Of a stretch of 64,000 nucleotides of DNA, positions 1 to 8,512 are shown piece after piece (within the stretch, counting starts at the first letter, position 1; each line of letters starts with the position of its first letter). The stretch comes from Haloarcula rubripromontorii. GTDB taxonomy: Archaea > Halobacteriota > Halobacteria > Halobacteriales > Haloarculaceae. A model generated the notes under the pieces. The model saw only the letters and a program-made list of their open reading frames with translations. It was not told the DNA's origin and did no database searches. The DNA lies in assembly GCF_001280425.1 (NCBI RefSeq), contig NZ_LIUF01000003.1, positions 434,001-498,000 on the forward strand. The letters run 5' to 3'. The translations under genes were made by a program, and so were the position numbers.

Positions 1-857
1 CCGACAATGACGGCCCCGAGCGGAACGATTGCCTCCACTAAGACGCCACGCTCGATGGTGAAGAACACGGTAATCAGGAGATTACGGAGCGCCATCGCTG
101 CGTCGGCCAGCAGAATCGCGGCAACGGCGTACGAGGTTGCGTCCGGCCGCTGTCGAACGTGGTCGAGCATCGTGCCCACCACCGCTGTCGACGACGCGAG
201 ACCGCCGAAAAAGCCGGTAACGGCGATGCCACGGCTGCCGTACGTCTGGACGATGGCGTAGTTGACGATGCCGATGCCAGCGACGAACAGCACCATCAGC
301 CAGATAACGCGCAGTTCCACGGCCACGTCGACCAGTCCGCCAGGCAACTCGACCGGTTCAGACGGAAGCAACGGGTAGATGACGAAGGCGATGATAGCGA
401 ACTCCGTCGCTGAGCGTAGTTCCTCGCGAGTAAGTCCCCATGCGAGGGAGTGAAGCTCCCGCTTGAGCACCAGCAGCAGCGACGAGAAGACGGCGACCGA
501 AACACCTTCCAGAATGAACCCCTGTGCGACCAGCGCCCCGATACCGTAGGCGACGAGCATCGAGACAGACGTGGTCAGTGATAGCCCCTCTTCTTCCGCA
601 GTGCCGAGAAGCCCCTGCACTGCGAGCAAGACCCCCTGCACGATGACCAGGACGCCGCCGACGACGAGGAGCGCCTGGTTTTCGATCAGCGTGAACACCG
701 CAGCGAGCAGGCTAATCAGTGCGAACGTCCGCACACCGGCCGACTTCTGTGACCACTCCCGTTCGAGCCCCAGAAACATCCCGAGCGCCCCCGCAAGCAG
801 GATTCGAAACACGGTCGTCTGAACCGGCTCCGGAGAGAACTGCAGGAGAATCGACAT
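1..857 (-). CDS. MgtC/SapB-DUF4010 family membrane protein (partial, C-terminus outside window)
   Basis: The minus strand reads open from an ATG at 857 to the window edge. The translation begins MSILLQFSPEPVQTT and is a string of hydrophobic helices. An N-terminal GLEREWSQKSAGVRTFAL segment matches the first conserved loop of the MgtC/SapB N-terminal domain. Later helices, including a GIVNYAIVQTYGSRG stretch and a segment rich in small residues (FFGGLASSTAVVGTM), fit the DUF4010 C-terminal half found in haloarchaeal fusions. An in-frame ATG three codons upstream (866) is an alternative start. The family is an integral membrane protein linked to Mg2+ or stress homeostasis in bacteria; its archaeal role is unknown. 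The gene is incomplete because it runs off the window. Confidence 0.8.
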   Translation of the reverse strand, partial: MSILLQFSPEPVQTTVFRILLAGALGMFLGLEREWSQKSAGVRTFALISLLAAVFTLIENQALLVVGGVLVIVQGVLLAVQGLLGTAEEEGLSLTTSVSMLVAYGIGALVAQGFILEGVSVAVFSSLLLVLKRELHSLAWGLTREELRSATEFAIIAFVIYPLLPSEPVELPGGLVDVAVELRVIWLMVLFVAGIGIVNYAIVQTYGSRGIAVTGFFGGLASSTAVVGTMLDHVRQRPDATSYAVAAILLADAAMALRNLLITVFFTIERGVLVEAIVPLGAVIV

Positions 858-1007
858 AGGGCACATACGCGTGACATTAGTTAACAGTTGTTGATACCGG
901 ATATCCGCTTCTCGCTCGGCAGTCAGTGGCCGACCAACAGTACAAGCTAGCGATGTGTCTCGTCACTACCCGGGAGCGACAGTCTCACCAGCGACAGTGT
1001 GACCTCG

Positions 1008-1283
1008 TCACAGGTCGACGTACTGGTCTTCCCACTCACGACGGGCGTCGATCTCGCGACGCCCGCGGCGCGTGAGGGTATAAAAGTTGGTCCGGCGGTC
1101 GCGCTGGCCCTTCTCAACGAGTCCCTTGTCGACAAGCGTATCGAGGTTCGGATACAGGCGACCGTGATGGATCTCCTTCTCGTAGTACGCTTCGAGTTCC
1201 TCCTTGATAGCTAAGCCGTGTGGCTCCTCCCTGCCAGCGATCACGTAGAGAAGGTCACGCTGGAATCCTGTCAAGTCGTGCAT
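1008..1283 (-). CDS. PadR family transcriptional regulator
   Basis: This 91-residue protein is a PadR-type winged helix. The N-terminus (LTGFQRDLLYVIAG) is helix 1, followed by PHGLAIKEELEAYYEKEIHHG, then the recognition region GRLYPNLDTLVDKGLVEKG typical of PadR proteins, and the wing (DRRTNFYTLTRRGRREID). It lacks the long C-terminal dimerisation helix of PadR subfamily 1, as is usual for short haloarchaeal PadR proteins. It stands alone, downstream of its own AT-rich promoter with a small palindrome, so autorepression is plausible but inferred. The target and ligand are unknown. Confidence 0.85.
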   Translation of the reverse strand: MHDLTGFQRDLLYVIAGREEPHGLAIKEELEAYYEKEIHHGRLYPNLDTLVDKGLVEKGQRDRRTNFYTLTRRGRREIDARREWEDQYVDL

Positions 1284-1305
1284 CGATTCTCCTATGTAAT
1301 GATTT

Positions 1306-1329
1306 AGTATCTATACTGTTAAATATATC
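1306..1329 (-). promoter_or_regulatory. Promoter with palindromic operator candidate for the PadR gene
   Basis: Read on the minus strand, a TATA-like GATATATTT (1321-1329) lies about 40 nt before the ATG. It is followed at once by the palindrome AGTAT-AG-ATACT (1306-1317). A dyad between TATA box and start codon is where an archaeal autorepressor would act. The sequence shows the dyad; binding is inferred. Confidence 0.4.
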
Positions 1330-1424
1330 GGCCCAGAGAATTTGATATAGTTTCACTATCACTAGGTGTCGAATTTTCTGTATGTAGGCCCTCAGTCATC
1401 GTTTTGTCCATACGGTAAATACAG

Positions 1425-1745
1425 TCAGTATATCATCATTCTCTGGAAACTGATGGCAGCAGTATTATTTGTCACTGTAGGATACAGTTGGCAGAAACAC
1501 GCTTGATTGGAGCGGAGAGAGTAGTCAACGGCACCGACACTGTGGTATACCTCAGAACGATGACCGACCGGTGACAGAAAAATCACATCAGCGCAGTGGG
1601 CGCTACCTCGCGGCACTACTTCCGATAGAGTTTGAGGTGACAGTCGCGCACGGTGGTCAAGGACGAGGGTGCCACGGGCAGCATCGAAGCTGAACTGGCG
1701 TCCACAGGACGCGGCGGACACAGAGGTGTCTCTCGGGCGCGACAT
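1425..1745 (-). CDS. Hypothetical protein, doubtful
   Basis: An open frame of 106 codons begins MSRPRDTSVSAASCGRQF and has a plausible mixed composition in its first 70 residues, but a C-terminus (SNQACFCQLYPTVTNNTAAI) unlike haloarchaeal proteins. I recognise no family. It lies alone in a gene-poor stretch between the PadR gene and the small gene at 1989. It may be a remnant or chance frame. Confidence 0.22.
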   Translation of the reverse strand: MSRPRDTSVSAASCGRQFSFDAARGTLVLDHRARLSPQTLSEVVPRGSAHCADVIFLSPVGHRSEVYHSVGAVDYSLRSNQACFCQLYPTVTNNTAAISFQRMMIY

Positions 1746-1816
1746 ACCGGAAAGCAGCCACTTTTCAGGTACACAGAAATCGCTCGTATTAGGTCGTTAG
1801 CAGCGAAGTAAGTGGA

Positions 1817-1895
1817 AAGCGGTCGCGAAAAACGCGACCGCTTGCCGCCCTGAATTGGTCCCCGCTGACGCTTCGGCCCTCCAAGCGAAGCGTCA
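1817..1895. other. Two adjacent perfect hairpins
   Basis: The first is an 11-bp perfect inverted repeat (AAGCGGTCGCG / CGCGACCGCTT, 1817-1827 and 1833-1843) around an AAAAA loop. The second is a 10-bp perfect repeat (TGACGCTTCG / CGAAGCGTCA, 1866-1875 and 1886-1895). They are only 22 nt apart and lie outside any convincing gene. They could be terminators, a small structured RNA, or the palindromic end of an IS200/IS605-type or PATE element. The sequence cannot decide between these. Confidence 0.45.
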
Positions 1896-1988
1896 CTTGG
1901 TCGAATGGGGCAGAATAACTTAAAAGTACCGGCCCCGTCCAGCAGATGTTAGTTATCGAAGTGAATGTGAATGTAAGTTGTAACTAAT

Positions 1989-2135
1989 TTAGATATGCTC
2001 CTCCTCAAGCGCCCATCCGAGTGCCCGCTTGTAGTGGGTGAACATCATCCGGACCCGATCGTGGTTCATCTCCTCGTCGTCTAGCTGTTCAACTAGGAAC
2101 TCGTACTGCTCGCGGATCTCATCTTCCGAGCGCAT
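1989..2135 (-). CDS. Small conserved-looking acidic protein, 48 aa
   Basis: From an ATG at 2135 the frame encodes MRSEDEIREQYEFLVEQL followed by more charged helix, and ends EEEHI. It is rich in Glu/Asp and looks like a single amphipathic helical hairpin with no membrane segment. The open frame extends upstream into the divergent gene at 2195, but that part is antisense to the zinc-ribbon gene and is not credible. The 59-bp gap to 2195 would hold both divergent promoters. I know no function. Confidence 0.6.
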   Translation of the reverse strand: MRSEDEIREQYEFLVEQLDDEEMNHDRVRMMFTHYKRALGWALEEEHI

Positions 2136-2194
2136 ACGTGGGCGTAGACAGCCCTCACGGAACAATCTTGAGGGCTGCCCTCTCAACGTGACGT

Positions 2195-2914
2195 ATGAAA
2201 GTCCGCGGGGAGCGCGAGTGTCAAGACTGTGGTACGCGGTGGCGGTACTACGAGACCGGAAGCATCGCCTGTCCGGACTGTGGCAGCATCCACAGCGTCG
2301 GGATCGACGAGCACACCGAGCACACCGATACACCAGCCACGCTCGACCTGACGCCGGTACGGAGCCGAATCGACGCGGACCAGACGCGGGAGATCGCTGA
2401 CGCGGCAGCGGAGCACTGCCGAGAGTACACGCGCAAGCGAGGATTCATCGACGCGGGCGAGCTTCGACAGTTCGACCAGACGTTCGTCGCCGCAGTCGAA
2501 CTCCAGCACATCGGCACGCACCTCGCCCGCGAGATGCGACACGGCGACCCGGCCGAGCGGTACTTCTACGAACTGCTCGGCGGGGCTGACGACGGCAATC
2601 GTCCGGCCGTCGAAGACGTCCCGTCGGCGCTTCGCGTGCCGTACGGTTTAGCGATGGCGGCCGCTGTCGACAGCTATCAGCGAGACGTACGGACGTATCT
2701 GGACGCTCACCCGGACCCCACAGCACGACAGCTCTCCGGGCGGATTCGCGACCATCGAAAGCGGGTCGAGGCGCTGGACGGCGATGTCGACCCAGCGGAC
2801 GCCAACCGCCTCGTCCACGCAGCCCGGGGCCTGGGGTCGTACATCACCGGTGACGAGAGCGCCTTCGTCAGGGCCGAGAACTGGCTCGCCGGAATCGAAG
2901 ACGACACCGCCTAA
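2195..2914 (+). CDS. Zinc-ribbon-containing haloarchaeal protein (TFIIB-type ribbon), 239 aa
   Basis: The first 35 residues carry two CxxC knuckles (ECQDCG and ACPDCG) around an RWRYYETG strand, a rubredoxin-like or TFIIB-type zinc ribbon. The remaining 200 residues are mainly acidic and helical, with no membrane segment; this arrangement is common in uncharacterised haloarchaeal proteins annotated as TFIIB-type zinc-ribbon proteins. It is transcribed divergently from the 48-residue gene and convergently with the Nudix gene, whose stop is 3 nt away. A nucleic-acid or protein-binding role is only inferred from the ribbon. Confidence 0.75.
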   Translation: MKVRGERECQDCGTRWRYYETGSIACPDCGSIHSVGIDEHTEHTDTPATLDLTPVRSRIDADQTREIADAAAEHCREYTRKRGFIDAGELRQFDQTFVAAVELQHIGTHLAREMRHGDPAERYFYELLGGADDGNRPAVEDVPSALRVPYGLAMAAAVDSYQRDVRTYLDAHPDPTARQLSGRIRDHRKRVEALDGDVDPADANRLVHAARGLGSYITGDESAFVRAENWLAGIEDDTA

Positions 2915-2917
2915 CCC

Positions 2918-3400
2918 CTATCGGAGCCGCCGGAGCAGCGACTCGTCCAGACAGTCCGACGGTACGGACGGTCGCCACGCCACGGCTTCGATGCCCTCGC
3001 CGTCGAGCCCGGGGTCCGACGCGAGCGCCGTCGATTCGGGCGTGGCGCGGTAGGTGCCGAAGAAGAACGTCGCCTCGCGTCCGCCGTCGGTCACTGTGAC
3101 CTCGGTGACGGCGGCCAGTTCGTCGACGGTGATGTCCACGCCGGCCTCCTCGCGCACCTCGCGGCACACGGCCTCCCGGCGGCTCTCGCCGGCCTCGACG
3201 CCGCCGCCCGGGAGCTTCCACGTGTCGTCCTCGTAGACGAACAGCACGCGGTCGTCGGGGTCGGTGACGAGCGCGCCCACCGCCCAATGGCGGCCGCGCT
3301 CTGTGCGGGCCCGGACCCCGTCGACGCCCGCCGCGTCGGTCTCGCGGGTCACCCGCCGGGTGAGCACGTCACGGTCCCGGAAGGCCGCAAGCGCCGGCAT
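2918..3400 (-). CDS. Nudix hydrolase
   Basis: This 160-residue protein has a complete Nudix box near residue 66: GGGVEAGE, then REVREEAGV, matching Gx5Ex7REUxEExGU with all metal-binding glutamates. Upstream strands (HWAVGALVTDPDDRVLFVYE and TWKLPGGG) are the usual Nudix core. Such enzymes cleave nucleoside diphosphates linked to another moiety; the substrate cannot be told. The ATG directly abuts the folD stop (no gap), so it is almost certainly co-transcribed with folD. Confidence 0.85.
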   Translation of the reverse strand: MPALAAFRDRDVLTRRVTRETDAAGVDGVRARTERGRHWAVGALVTDPDDRVLFVYEDDTWKLPGGGVEAGESRREAVCREVREEAGVDITVDELAAVTEVTVTDGGREATFFFGTYRATPESTALASDPGLDGEGIEAVAWRPSVPSDCLDESLLRRLR

Positions 3401-4294
3401 TCAGGGGAGGTCGACTTCGACGTCGTGTTGCAGACCCGCCGCTTTCACCGTGTTGTACAGCAACATCGCGCGGGTCATCGGGCCGACGCCGCCGGGGACC
3501 GGCGTGATTGCGCCGGCCTTCTCCTTTGCGCTCTCGTACTCCACGTCGCCGACGAGTTCGTAGCCCTTCTCGGTGTCGGCCTCGACGCGGTTGATGCCCA
3601 CGTCGATGACCGTCGCGCCCTCCTGTATCATCTCGCCGTCTATCATCTCGGGGACGCCGGCCGCGGCGACGACGATGTCGGCGTTTCGCGTCCGCTCGGC
3701 GAGGTCGTCGGTCCGGGAGTGACACACCGTCGTCGTCGCGTTCCCGCCGGGGGCCTTCTGGATGAGCAGGTTCGCCATCGGCTTCCCGACGATGTCCGAG
3801 CGACCGACGACGACGGCGTCTTTGCCCTCCGTGTCGACGCCGGCGCTCTCGATGAGCTTCTGGATGCCGTGGGGCGTGCAGGGCTTGTAGCGGGCGTCGC
3901 CGGCCACGAGGCGGCCGACGTTCTCCGGGTGGAAGCCGTCCACGTCTTTCATCGGGTCAATAGCTCGGAGGACCTCCCGGTCCTCGACGTGGTCCGGGAC
4001 GGGCATCTGGACCAGAATACCGTTGACGTCGTCGTCGGCGTTGAGGTCCTCGATGGTGTCGTACAGTTCGGCGGCGTCAGCGTCGGGGTCGATGTCGATG
4101 TCGATGGCCTCGATACCGACCTCTTCGCAGTCGTCCTGTTTCATCGAGACGTACGTCTCGCTGGCCGGGTCCTCGGACATCAGCACCGTCGCGAGCGACG
4201 GACGATGGCCGGCGTCGGCGAGGCGGTCGATGGACGCGACCAGATCGTCCCGAATCGACTGTGCGACAGCGTTGCCGTCGATAATCTCTGTCAT
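3401..4294 (-). CDS. folD: Bifunctional methylene-THF dehydrogenase / methenyl-THF cyclohydrolase FolD
   Basis: The 297-residue protein has every FolD landmark: YVSMKQDDCEEVGI with the catalytic Tyr and Lys, the QMPVPDH loop, KDVDGFHPENVGRL, CTPHGIQKLI, the NADP-binding VVGRSDIVGKPMANLL, and the C-terminal TPVPGGVGPMTRAML signature. It converts methylene-tetrahydrofolate to methenyl- and then formyl-tetrahydrofolate. The start is the MTEIIDGNAVA Met at 4294; upstream in-frame codons give a Pro/Arg-rich tail that is not family-like. It lies downstream of glyA, which makes the methylene-THF substrate, and runs straight into the Nudix gene. Confidence 0.95.
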   Translation of the reverse strand: MTEIIDGNAVAQSIRDDLVASIDRLADAGHRPSLATVLMSEDPASETYVSMKQDDCEEVGIEAIDIDIDPDADAAELYDTIEDLNADDDVNGILVQMPVPDHVEDREVLRAIDPMKDVDGFHPENVGRLVAGDARYKPCTPHGIQKLIESAGVDTEGKDAVVVGRSDIVGKPMANLLIQKAPGGNATTTVCHSRTDDLAERTRNADIVVAAAGVPEMIDGEMIQEGATVIDVGINRVEADTEKGYELVGDVEYESAKEKAGAITPVPGGVGPMTRAMLLYNTVKAAGLQHDVEVDLP

Positions 4295-4369
4295 TAGGTA
4301 CAACGGCGGCGCGGGGCGGTATGAACGTCCCGGATTTCGGTCACCTGCGACAGGCAAGTGCGCTCTCTC

Positions 4370-4945
4370 TCAGGGACAGTCTGCTTCAGTGACTGACCGG
4401 CGCTCCGACCCCTGCTGGATGGCCTGTGTCGCGCCCCCCGGGACAGCCACCGTTATCGCCTGCCCGCCGTACCCGTGGGTCTGGTCGTGCCCCCGGACCA
4501 CGACACAGCCCACGTCGTCGGGAACCGTAATCGTCGCCGACCGGGCGAACGGGGCCGTCGAGTGAGCGTGCCGGAGGTCCCGGCGGCCAAGCTGGTCGCC
4601 CGCCGGCGTTTCGACCTGCCACCAGTTCGCATAGCCGTCCTCACCGTCGTCGTCATGATAGAGTGTTACGTCGAAGCGGTAGTCGTCGCCACCCTTGTCC
4701 GCGAGTTCGACGCCGACGACGTTGGCCTCTCGCAGGTCGAGTTCCTCAGCATCGAGTGTCTGACCAGTAGTGGGCCGCTCGGCTGTCGCAGTAACAGCCT
4801 CTGTCTCTGACGCCGCCGTTGTGGGTTCTGTTTCGCTGTGTCCGGTTTCTTCCCCTGACTCGCCCTCGAACTGCGTACAGCCGGCGAATATCGGGAGGAA
4901 GGGAACCAGCGAAAAGAGCATCTGCCGTCGAGTAGTGTGGGGCAT
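4370..4945 (-). CDS. Tat-exported lipoprotein, unknown function
   Basis: From the Met at 4945 the protein starts MPHTTRRQMLFSLVPFLPIF followed by AGC: a twin-arginine motif, hydrophobic core and lipobox (FAGC), the standard haloarchaeal lipoprotein signal. A Glu/Thr-rich linker follows, then a roughly 120-residue beta-rich domain (DYRFDVTLYHDDDGEDGYANWWQ). An ATG eight codons upstream (4969) is an alternative start. It sits between glyA and folD on the same strand but has no evident link to folate metabolism. Confidence 0.75.
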   Translation of the reverse strand: MPHTTRRQMLFSLVPFLPIFAGCTQFEGESGEETGHSETEPTTAASETEAVTATAERPTTGQTLDAEELDLREANVVGVELADKGGDDYRFDVTLYHDDDGEDGYANWWQVETPAGDQLGRRDLRHAHSTAPFARSATITVPDDVGCVVVRGHDQTHGYGGQAITVAVPGGATQAIQQGSERRSVTEADCP

Positions 4946-5026
4946 ACCAGATGTGTCGGGGAGAGACATGAAAAAGGGAGATACCAGTGGGCGGACAGCA
5001 GAATCCGCGCTGCAGGTAGCCTGTCG

Positions 5027-6274
5027 CTACTCGTACAGCGTGTACTCGTTGGTCATCTCGTCAACGCGGTCGCTGACTTCCGCGACGACATCGTCGTCGT
5101 GGGGGGCGTCGACGACTTTGTAGATGAGGTCCGCGACCTCGCGGCAGGCATCCTCGTCGAAGCCGCGGGTGGTGAGCCCGGGTGTGCCGGCGCGGATACC
5201 CGAGGGGTTAAAGGCCGAGCGAGTCTCGCCGGGGACGGTGTTGGCGTTGAGGACGATACCGGCCTCTTCGAGGGCTTCCTCGACCTCTTTGCCCGTGGTG
5301 TCGGGGTGAGACGGTCGGAGGTCGATAAGCACGAGGTGGTTGTCCGTCCCGCCGGAAACCAGCGAGAGACCGTGTTCTTTGAGCCGTTCACCGAGTGCGA
5401 CGGCGTTGTCGACGGTCTGCTGGGCGTACTGTTCGAATTCGGGGGCCAGCGCCTCGCCGAAGCCGACGGCCTTGCCGGCGACGTTGTGCATCAGCGGGCC
5501 GCCCTGCGAGCCGGGGAAGACGGCGGCGTCGATGTCGTCGGCGTACTCCTCGTCGCACATGATGATGCCGCCGCGGCCGGCGCGGATGGTCTTGTGCGTC
5601 GACCCCGTGACAAAGTCGGCGACGCCGACCGGCGACTCGTGGACGCCGGCGGCGACGAGGCCGGTGATGTGAGCGATGTCCGCGAGGTGGTAGGCGTCGA
5701 CCGCATCGGCAGCTTCCTGAATCCGCTCGAAGTCGACCTCTCGGGGGTACGCGGAGTAGCCCGAAACGATGATGTCCGGGTCGAACTCCTCGGCGTGGTC
5801 GTGCAGTCCCTCGTAGTCGATGTAGCCGGTCTCCTCGTCGACCTTGTACTGTTCGACCTCGTACACCTGGCCGGCGAAGTTCGCCGGGTGGCCGTGCGAG
5901 AGGTGGCCGCCGTGGGTCAGGTCGAGCGAGAGAATCTTGTCGCCGGGTTCGAGCACGCCGAGGTAGACGCCCATGTTGGCCTGCGAACCGGAGTGTGGCT
6001 GGACGTTGACGTGGTCCGCGCCCCACAGTTCCTTCGCGCGGTCGATAGCGAGTTCCTCGACATCGTCGGCGTACTCACAGCCGCCGTAGTAGCGCTCACC
6101 GGGGTAGCCCTCGGCGTACTTGTTCGTCAGTTCGGAACTCTGTGCCTCCATCACAGCCTCGCTGACGTGGTTCTCGCTGGCGATCATCGCCAGCGTGTCG
6201 TTCTGCCGGCCTCGTTCGCCCTCCAGAGCGTCCGCGACTGCCGGGTCCGCTTCCCGGACGGTTTCGTAGCTCAT
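5027..6274 (-). CDS. glyA: Serine hydroxymethyltransferase
   Basis: The 415-residue protein is full length for SHMT. It shows MIASENHVSEAV, the NKYAEGYPGERYYGGCEY substrate loop, QPHSGSQANMGVYL, the GHLSHG motif, and the PLP-lysine motif TGSTHKT with Lys228. It interconverts serine and glycine while transferring a one-carbon unit to tetrahydrofolate (or an archaeal equivalent), feeding the folD product downstream. An AT-rich stretch about 30 nt before the ATG (GATTATTG on the minus strand) is the likely TATA box. Confidence 0.96.
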   Translation of the reverse strand: MSYETVREADPAVADALEGERGRQNDTLAMIASENHVSEAVMEAQSSELTNKYAEGYPGERYYGGCEYADDVEELAIDRAKELWGADHVNVQPHSGSQANMGVYLGVLEPGDKILSLDLTHGGHLSHGHPANFAGQVYEVEQYKVDEETGYIDYEGLHDHAEEFDPDIIVSGYSAYPREVDFERIQEAADAVDAYHLADIAHITGLVAAGVHESPVGVADFVTGSTHKTIRAGRGGIIMCDEEYADDIDAAVFPGSQGGPLMHNVAGKAVGFGEALAPEFEQYAQQTVDNAVALGERLKEHGLSLVSGGTDNHLVLIDLRPSHPDTTGKEVEEALEEAGIVLNANTVPGETRSAFNPSGIRAGTPGLTTRGFDEDACREVADLIYKVVDAPHDDDVVAEVSDRVDEMTNEYTLYE

Positions 6275-6390
6275 GTATCCGAGTCAGAACCGATACGACA
6301 ATAATCTACCCTTTGGTCCGCGTGTGTGACAGTATTATTTCGTGTCCGGTGCCGAATACGGTGGGCGATGAGGACGTGCTGACAACCGTA

Positions 6391-6400
6391 CGTATATATC
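6391..6400 (+). promoter_or_regulatory. TATA box for the CHAT-domain gene
   Basis: CGTATATATC lies 25-34 nt before the ATG at 6425, the spacing of a leaderless haloarchaeal promoter. Its position fixes this ATG as the start. Confidence 0.6.
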
Positions 6401-6424
6401 AGATGACGGTCCACATACTCACAT

Positions 6425-8512
6425 ATGGTCACCTGGGGGGTGGCAGGCGAGCGGGGAGGCCGGGACGGCGGTGAAACGCCGGACTGGGATGGGGAAACGG
6501 TCGACCCGACCGCACTGGTGCACCAATTACATGATCGAGAAGTCACAGACGGCGAACAGTTGCCACACACTGTCGACGACTGTTACCGTGGGTCCGTCAC
6601 CGAGTTGGCGCTGCCGGCGGTGGATGCCACGGTAACCCGAGTCGACACTGACACGGACACCGAGACGGTTGATTCACCGACGACGCTTGAGACAGGAGCG
6701 TACCTGTTGACGATGCAGGCCCGTGCTGCGGATAGTGGTCAGGAGTCGCCGCTTGGCATCGTTGACGACATTCGGATCCACGTCCGCTTCGACGGGCCGG
6801 CATCGCTCCACTCGGCCGGTGTTACCACTGTACTTAGCTTCCAAACGCCGACGAGTATTACCGTCGGGTTCGTCTGGGAAACGAACGCAGAGCGGCCGCA
6901 TCTGCAGGTCCCTGCGACGCCTGCGGGGCTTGCAACGGCGATTACGCATCTGGGTGGGGCCCATCACACGATGCAGCCGTCCCGCTCGCACCCAGAACTC
7001 CGCGGACACCCGCCGATAGTCACGACCGGCGAAACGACCCGTATTCCCGAAACGGTTCGGCAGAACCGTCCCGAGACCGGTATCACGCTCCGTGTTCCGG
7101 CGTGCGAGGCGGAGCTGCTCGTCAGCGCACCGCTAGCCTACTATCTCGGGGCGGACGTGGTGGTCGAGTCACGTGATGCCGCACTGTTGACGGCCGAAGG
7201 CACGTCCGTGAACCTCTCCTTTGACGCCTGGCCGTCGTTACAGGCCGGCGTCGCGGCGCTACTCCGCAAGGTGTTCTACCTCGACTGTCAGGTCAGACGC
7301 GTCGACCCGGCCGAGAGCGGCCCCCGTATCACGTCGGCGCTCTCACTCGACGCGGATACGCTTCGGTCGCTGTCGCCGGCTGGACGGCTCGAACGATACA
7401 TCGATGTCTCCGACGAGGCCGTGAACTCGATTCTGCCTGAATGGCCCCTTTCGACGTACGTCTCGCCGAAGCCGGAACGGGTCCGCTGCCTTCCGTTCCT
7501 CCTCGACCGGCTGAGCCTCATCTACTTGCCGGACAGCTCCCGGCTCAACCGGGATGAGCTTCTCGACAGGACGCTGGCGGATTCGTATCTGAGTCGTGGG
7601 TCGGCCGAGCGTCCACCGGTTATCGAGCCGAACCTGCGCGAAGGGCAGTTGCACTCGTGGCTCGCTCCAGGGAACCCGATAGACGCGTGCAAAACGCCAG
7701 CGGAGGCGTACCTGAACCGCTACCGGATTCAGAACCGGGATGCCGACGGTCAACGGGTCGCGGTCGTCCTCAACGACGAGGAGATGGCCGACGAGCACAC
7801 GGATGTCACAGAAATATACCGGGCAGCGGACCTGCCAATGGACGTCCAGGTCAGCGAACTGCTGTCGGTCAACGAACTGGCCGACGTGTTCCAGCAGCCG
7901 ACCGATTTCGTCCACTTCATCGGCCACTGCGACGAAGAGGGACTGCGCTGTCCCGACGGTAACCTGGCGCTGGCATCGCTGTCGGAAGTCCGAACGCAGA
8001 CGTTCTTCCTGAACGCCTGTGGCTCCTACGATGAAGGGCTTGACCTTGTCAGACAGGGCGCGGTCGCTGGCGCGGTGACACTTACCGACGTGTTAGACAA
8101 GCACGCCGCCCTGGTCGGGACGGCCTTCGCGCGATTGCTCAGCAACGGATTCAGCATCCAACGTGCGCTGGAACTCGCTCGTCGGCGAATAATGATGTGC
8201 AAGGACTACGCGGTCGTCGGCGACGGGACCTACTCAATCGTTTCCAATCCTGCACATCCAGCGGTCGTCTGGCTCTCCGAAGGGGAAACAGGCTTCGACG
8301 TAGAGTGTACGGTCGTGTCCCCGGAACGGCCCGGCGAGAGCTACCGGCTACCGTTCGACGACAGCGCCGCCCTGAACGGCGAGCAGACGAGCCATTCCCT
8401 CGGTGTTTCCGAGTTGGCCGACACGCTGAGCCAGACGTCACTGCCCGTCATCTATGACGGGGAGTTCCACTGGTCCGACGACCTGGCCGCGCGCCTCCGG
8501 ACGGATTTCTGA
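6425..8512 (+). CDS. CHAT-domain (caspase-like) protein
   Basis: A 695-residue cytoplasmic protein. The first 470 residues form a large beta-rich acidic region I cannot assign. Residues about 470-610 look like a CHAT domain of the caspase fold: DFVHFIGHCDEEGLRC with His501, then TFFLNACGSYDEGLDLVRQG with Cys532, and a downstream GTAFARLLSNGFSIQRALEL helix. This is the His and Cys dyad order and spacing of CHAT proteases. About 85 residues of beta-rich C-terminal tail follow. CHAT proteins act as proteases in bacterial immunity and signalling, but most haloarchaeal members are unstudied. The gene has its own TATA box and no obvious partner; the next plus-strand gene is the TbsP-type regulator, 374 bp on. 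Confidence 0.7.
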   Translation: MVTWGVAGERGGRDGGETPDWDGETVDPTALVHQLHDREVTDGEQLPHTVDDCYRGSVTELALPAVDATVTRVDTDTDTETVDSPTTLETGAYLLTMQARAADSGQESPLGIVDDIRIHVRFDGPASLHSAGVTTVLSFQTPTSITVGFVWETNAERPHLQVPATPAGLATAITHLGGAHHTMQPSRSHPELRGHPPIVTTGETTRIPETVRQNRPETGITLRVPACEAELLVSAPLAYYLGADVVVESRDAALLTAEGTSVNLSFDAWPSLQAGVAALLRKVFYLDCQVRRVDPAESGPRITSALSLDADTLRSLSPAGRLERYIDVSDEAVNSILPEWPLSTYVSPKPERVRCLPFLLDRLSLIYLPDSSRLNRDELLDRTLADSYLSRGSAERPPVIEPNLREGQLHSWLAPGNPIDACKTPAEAYLNRYRIQNRDADGQRVAVVLNDEEMADEHTDVTEIYRAADLPMDVQVSELLSVNELADVFQQPTDFVHFIGHCDEEGLRCPDGNLALASLSEVRTQTFFLNACGSYDEGLDLVRQGAVAGAVTLTDVLDKHAALVGTAFARLLSNGFSIQRALELARRRIMMCKDYAVVGDGTYSIVSNPAHPAVVWLSEGETGFDVECTVVSPERPGESYRLPFDDSAALNGEQTSHSLGVSELADTLSQTSLPVIYDGEFHWSDDLAARLRTDF

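Noticed and set aside
3287..4297. Long open frame on the plus strand (336 codons) opposite folD
   Set aside because: It is exactly antisense to folD, which has all catalytic motifs; the Val/Asp-rich translation is the usual mirror of GC-rich haloarchaeal coding DNA.
4937..6304. 455-codon plus-strand frame opposite glyA
   Set aside because: Antisense to an unmistakable serine hydroxymethyltransferase gene; its Val/Gly/Asp-rich product matches no fold.
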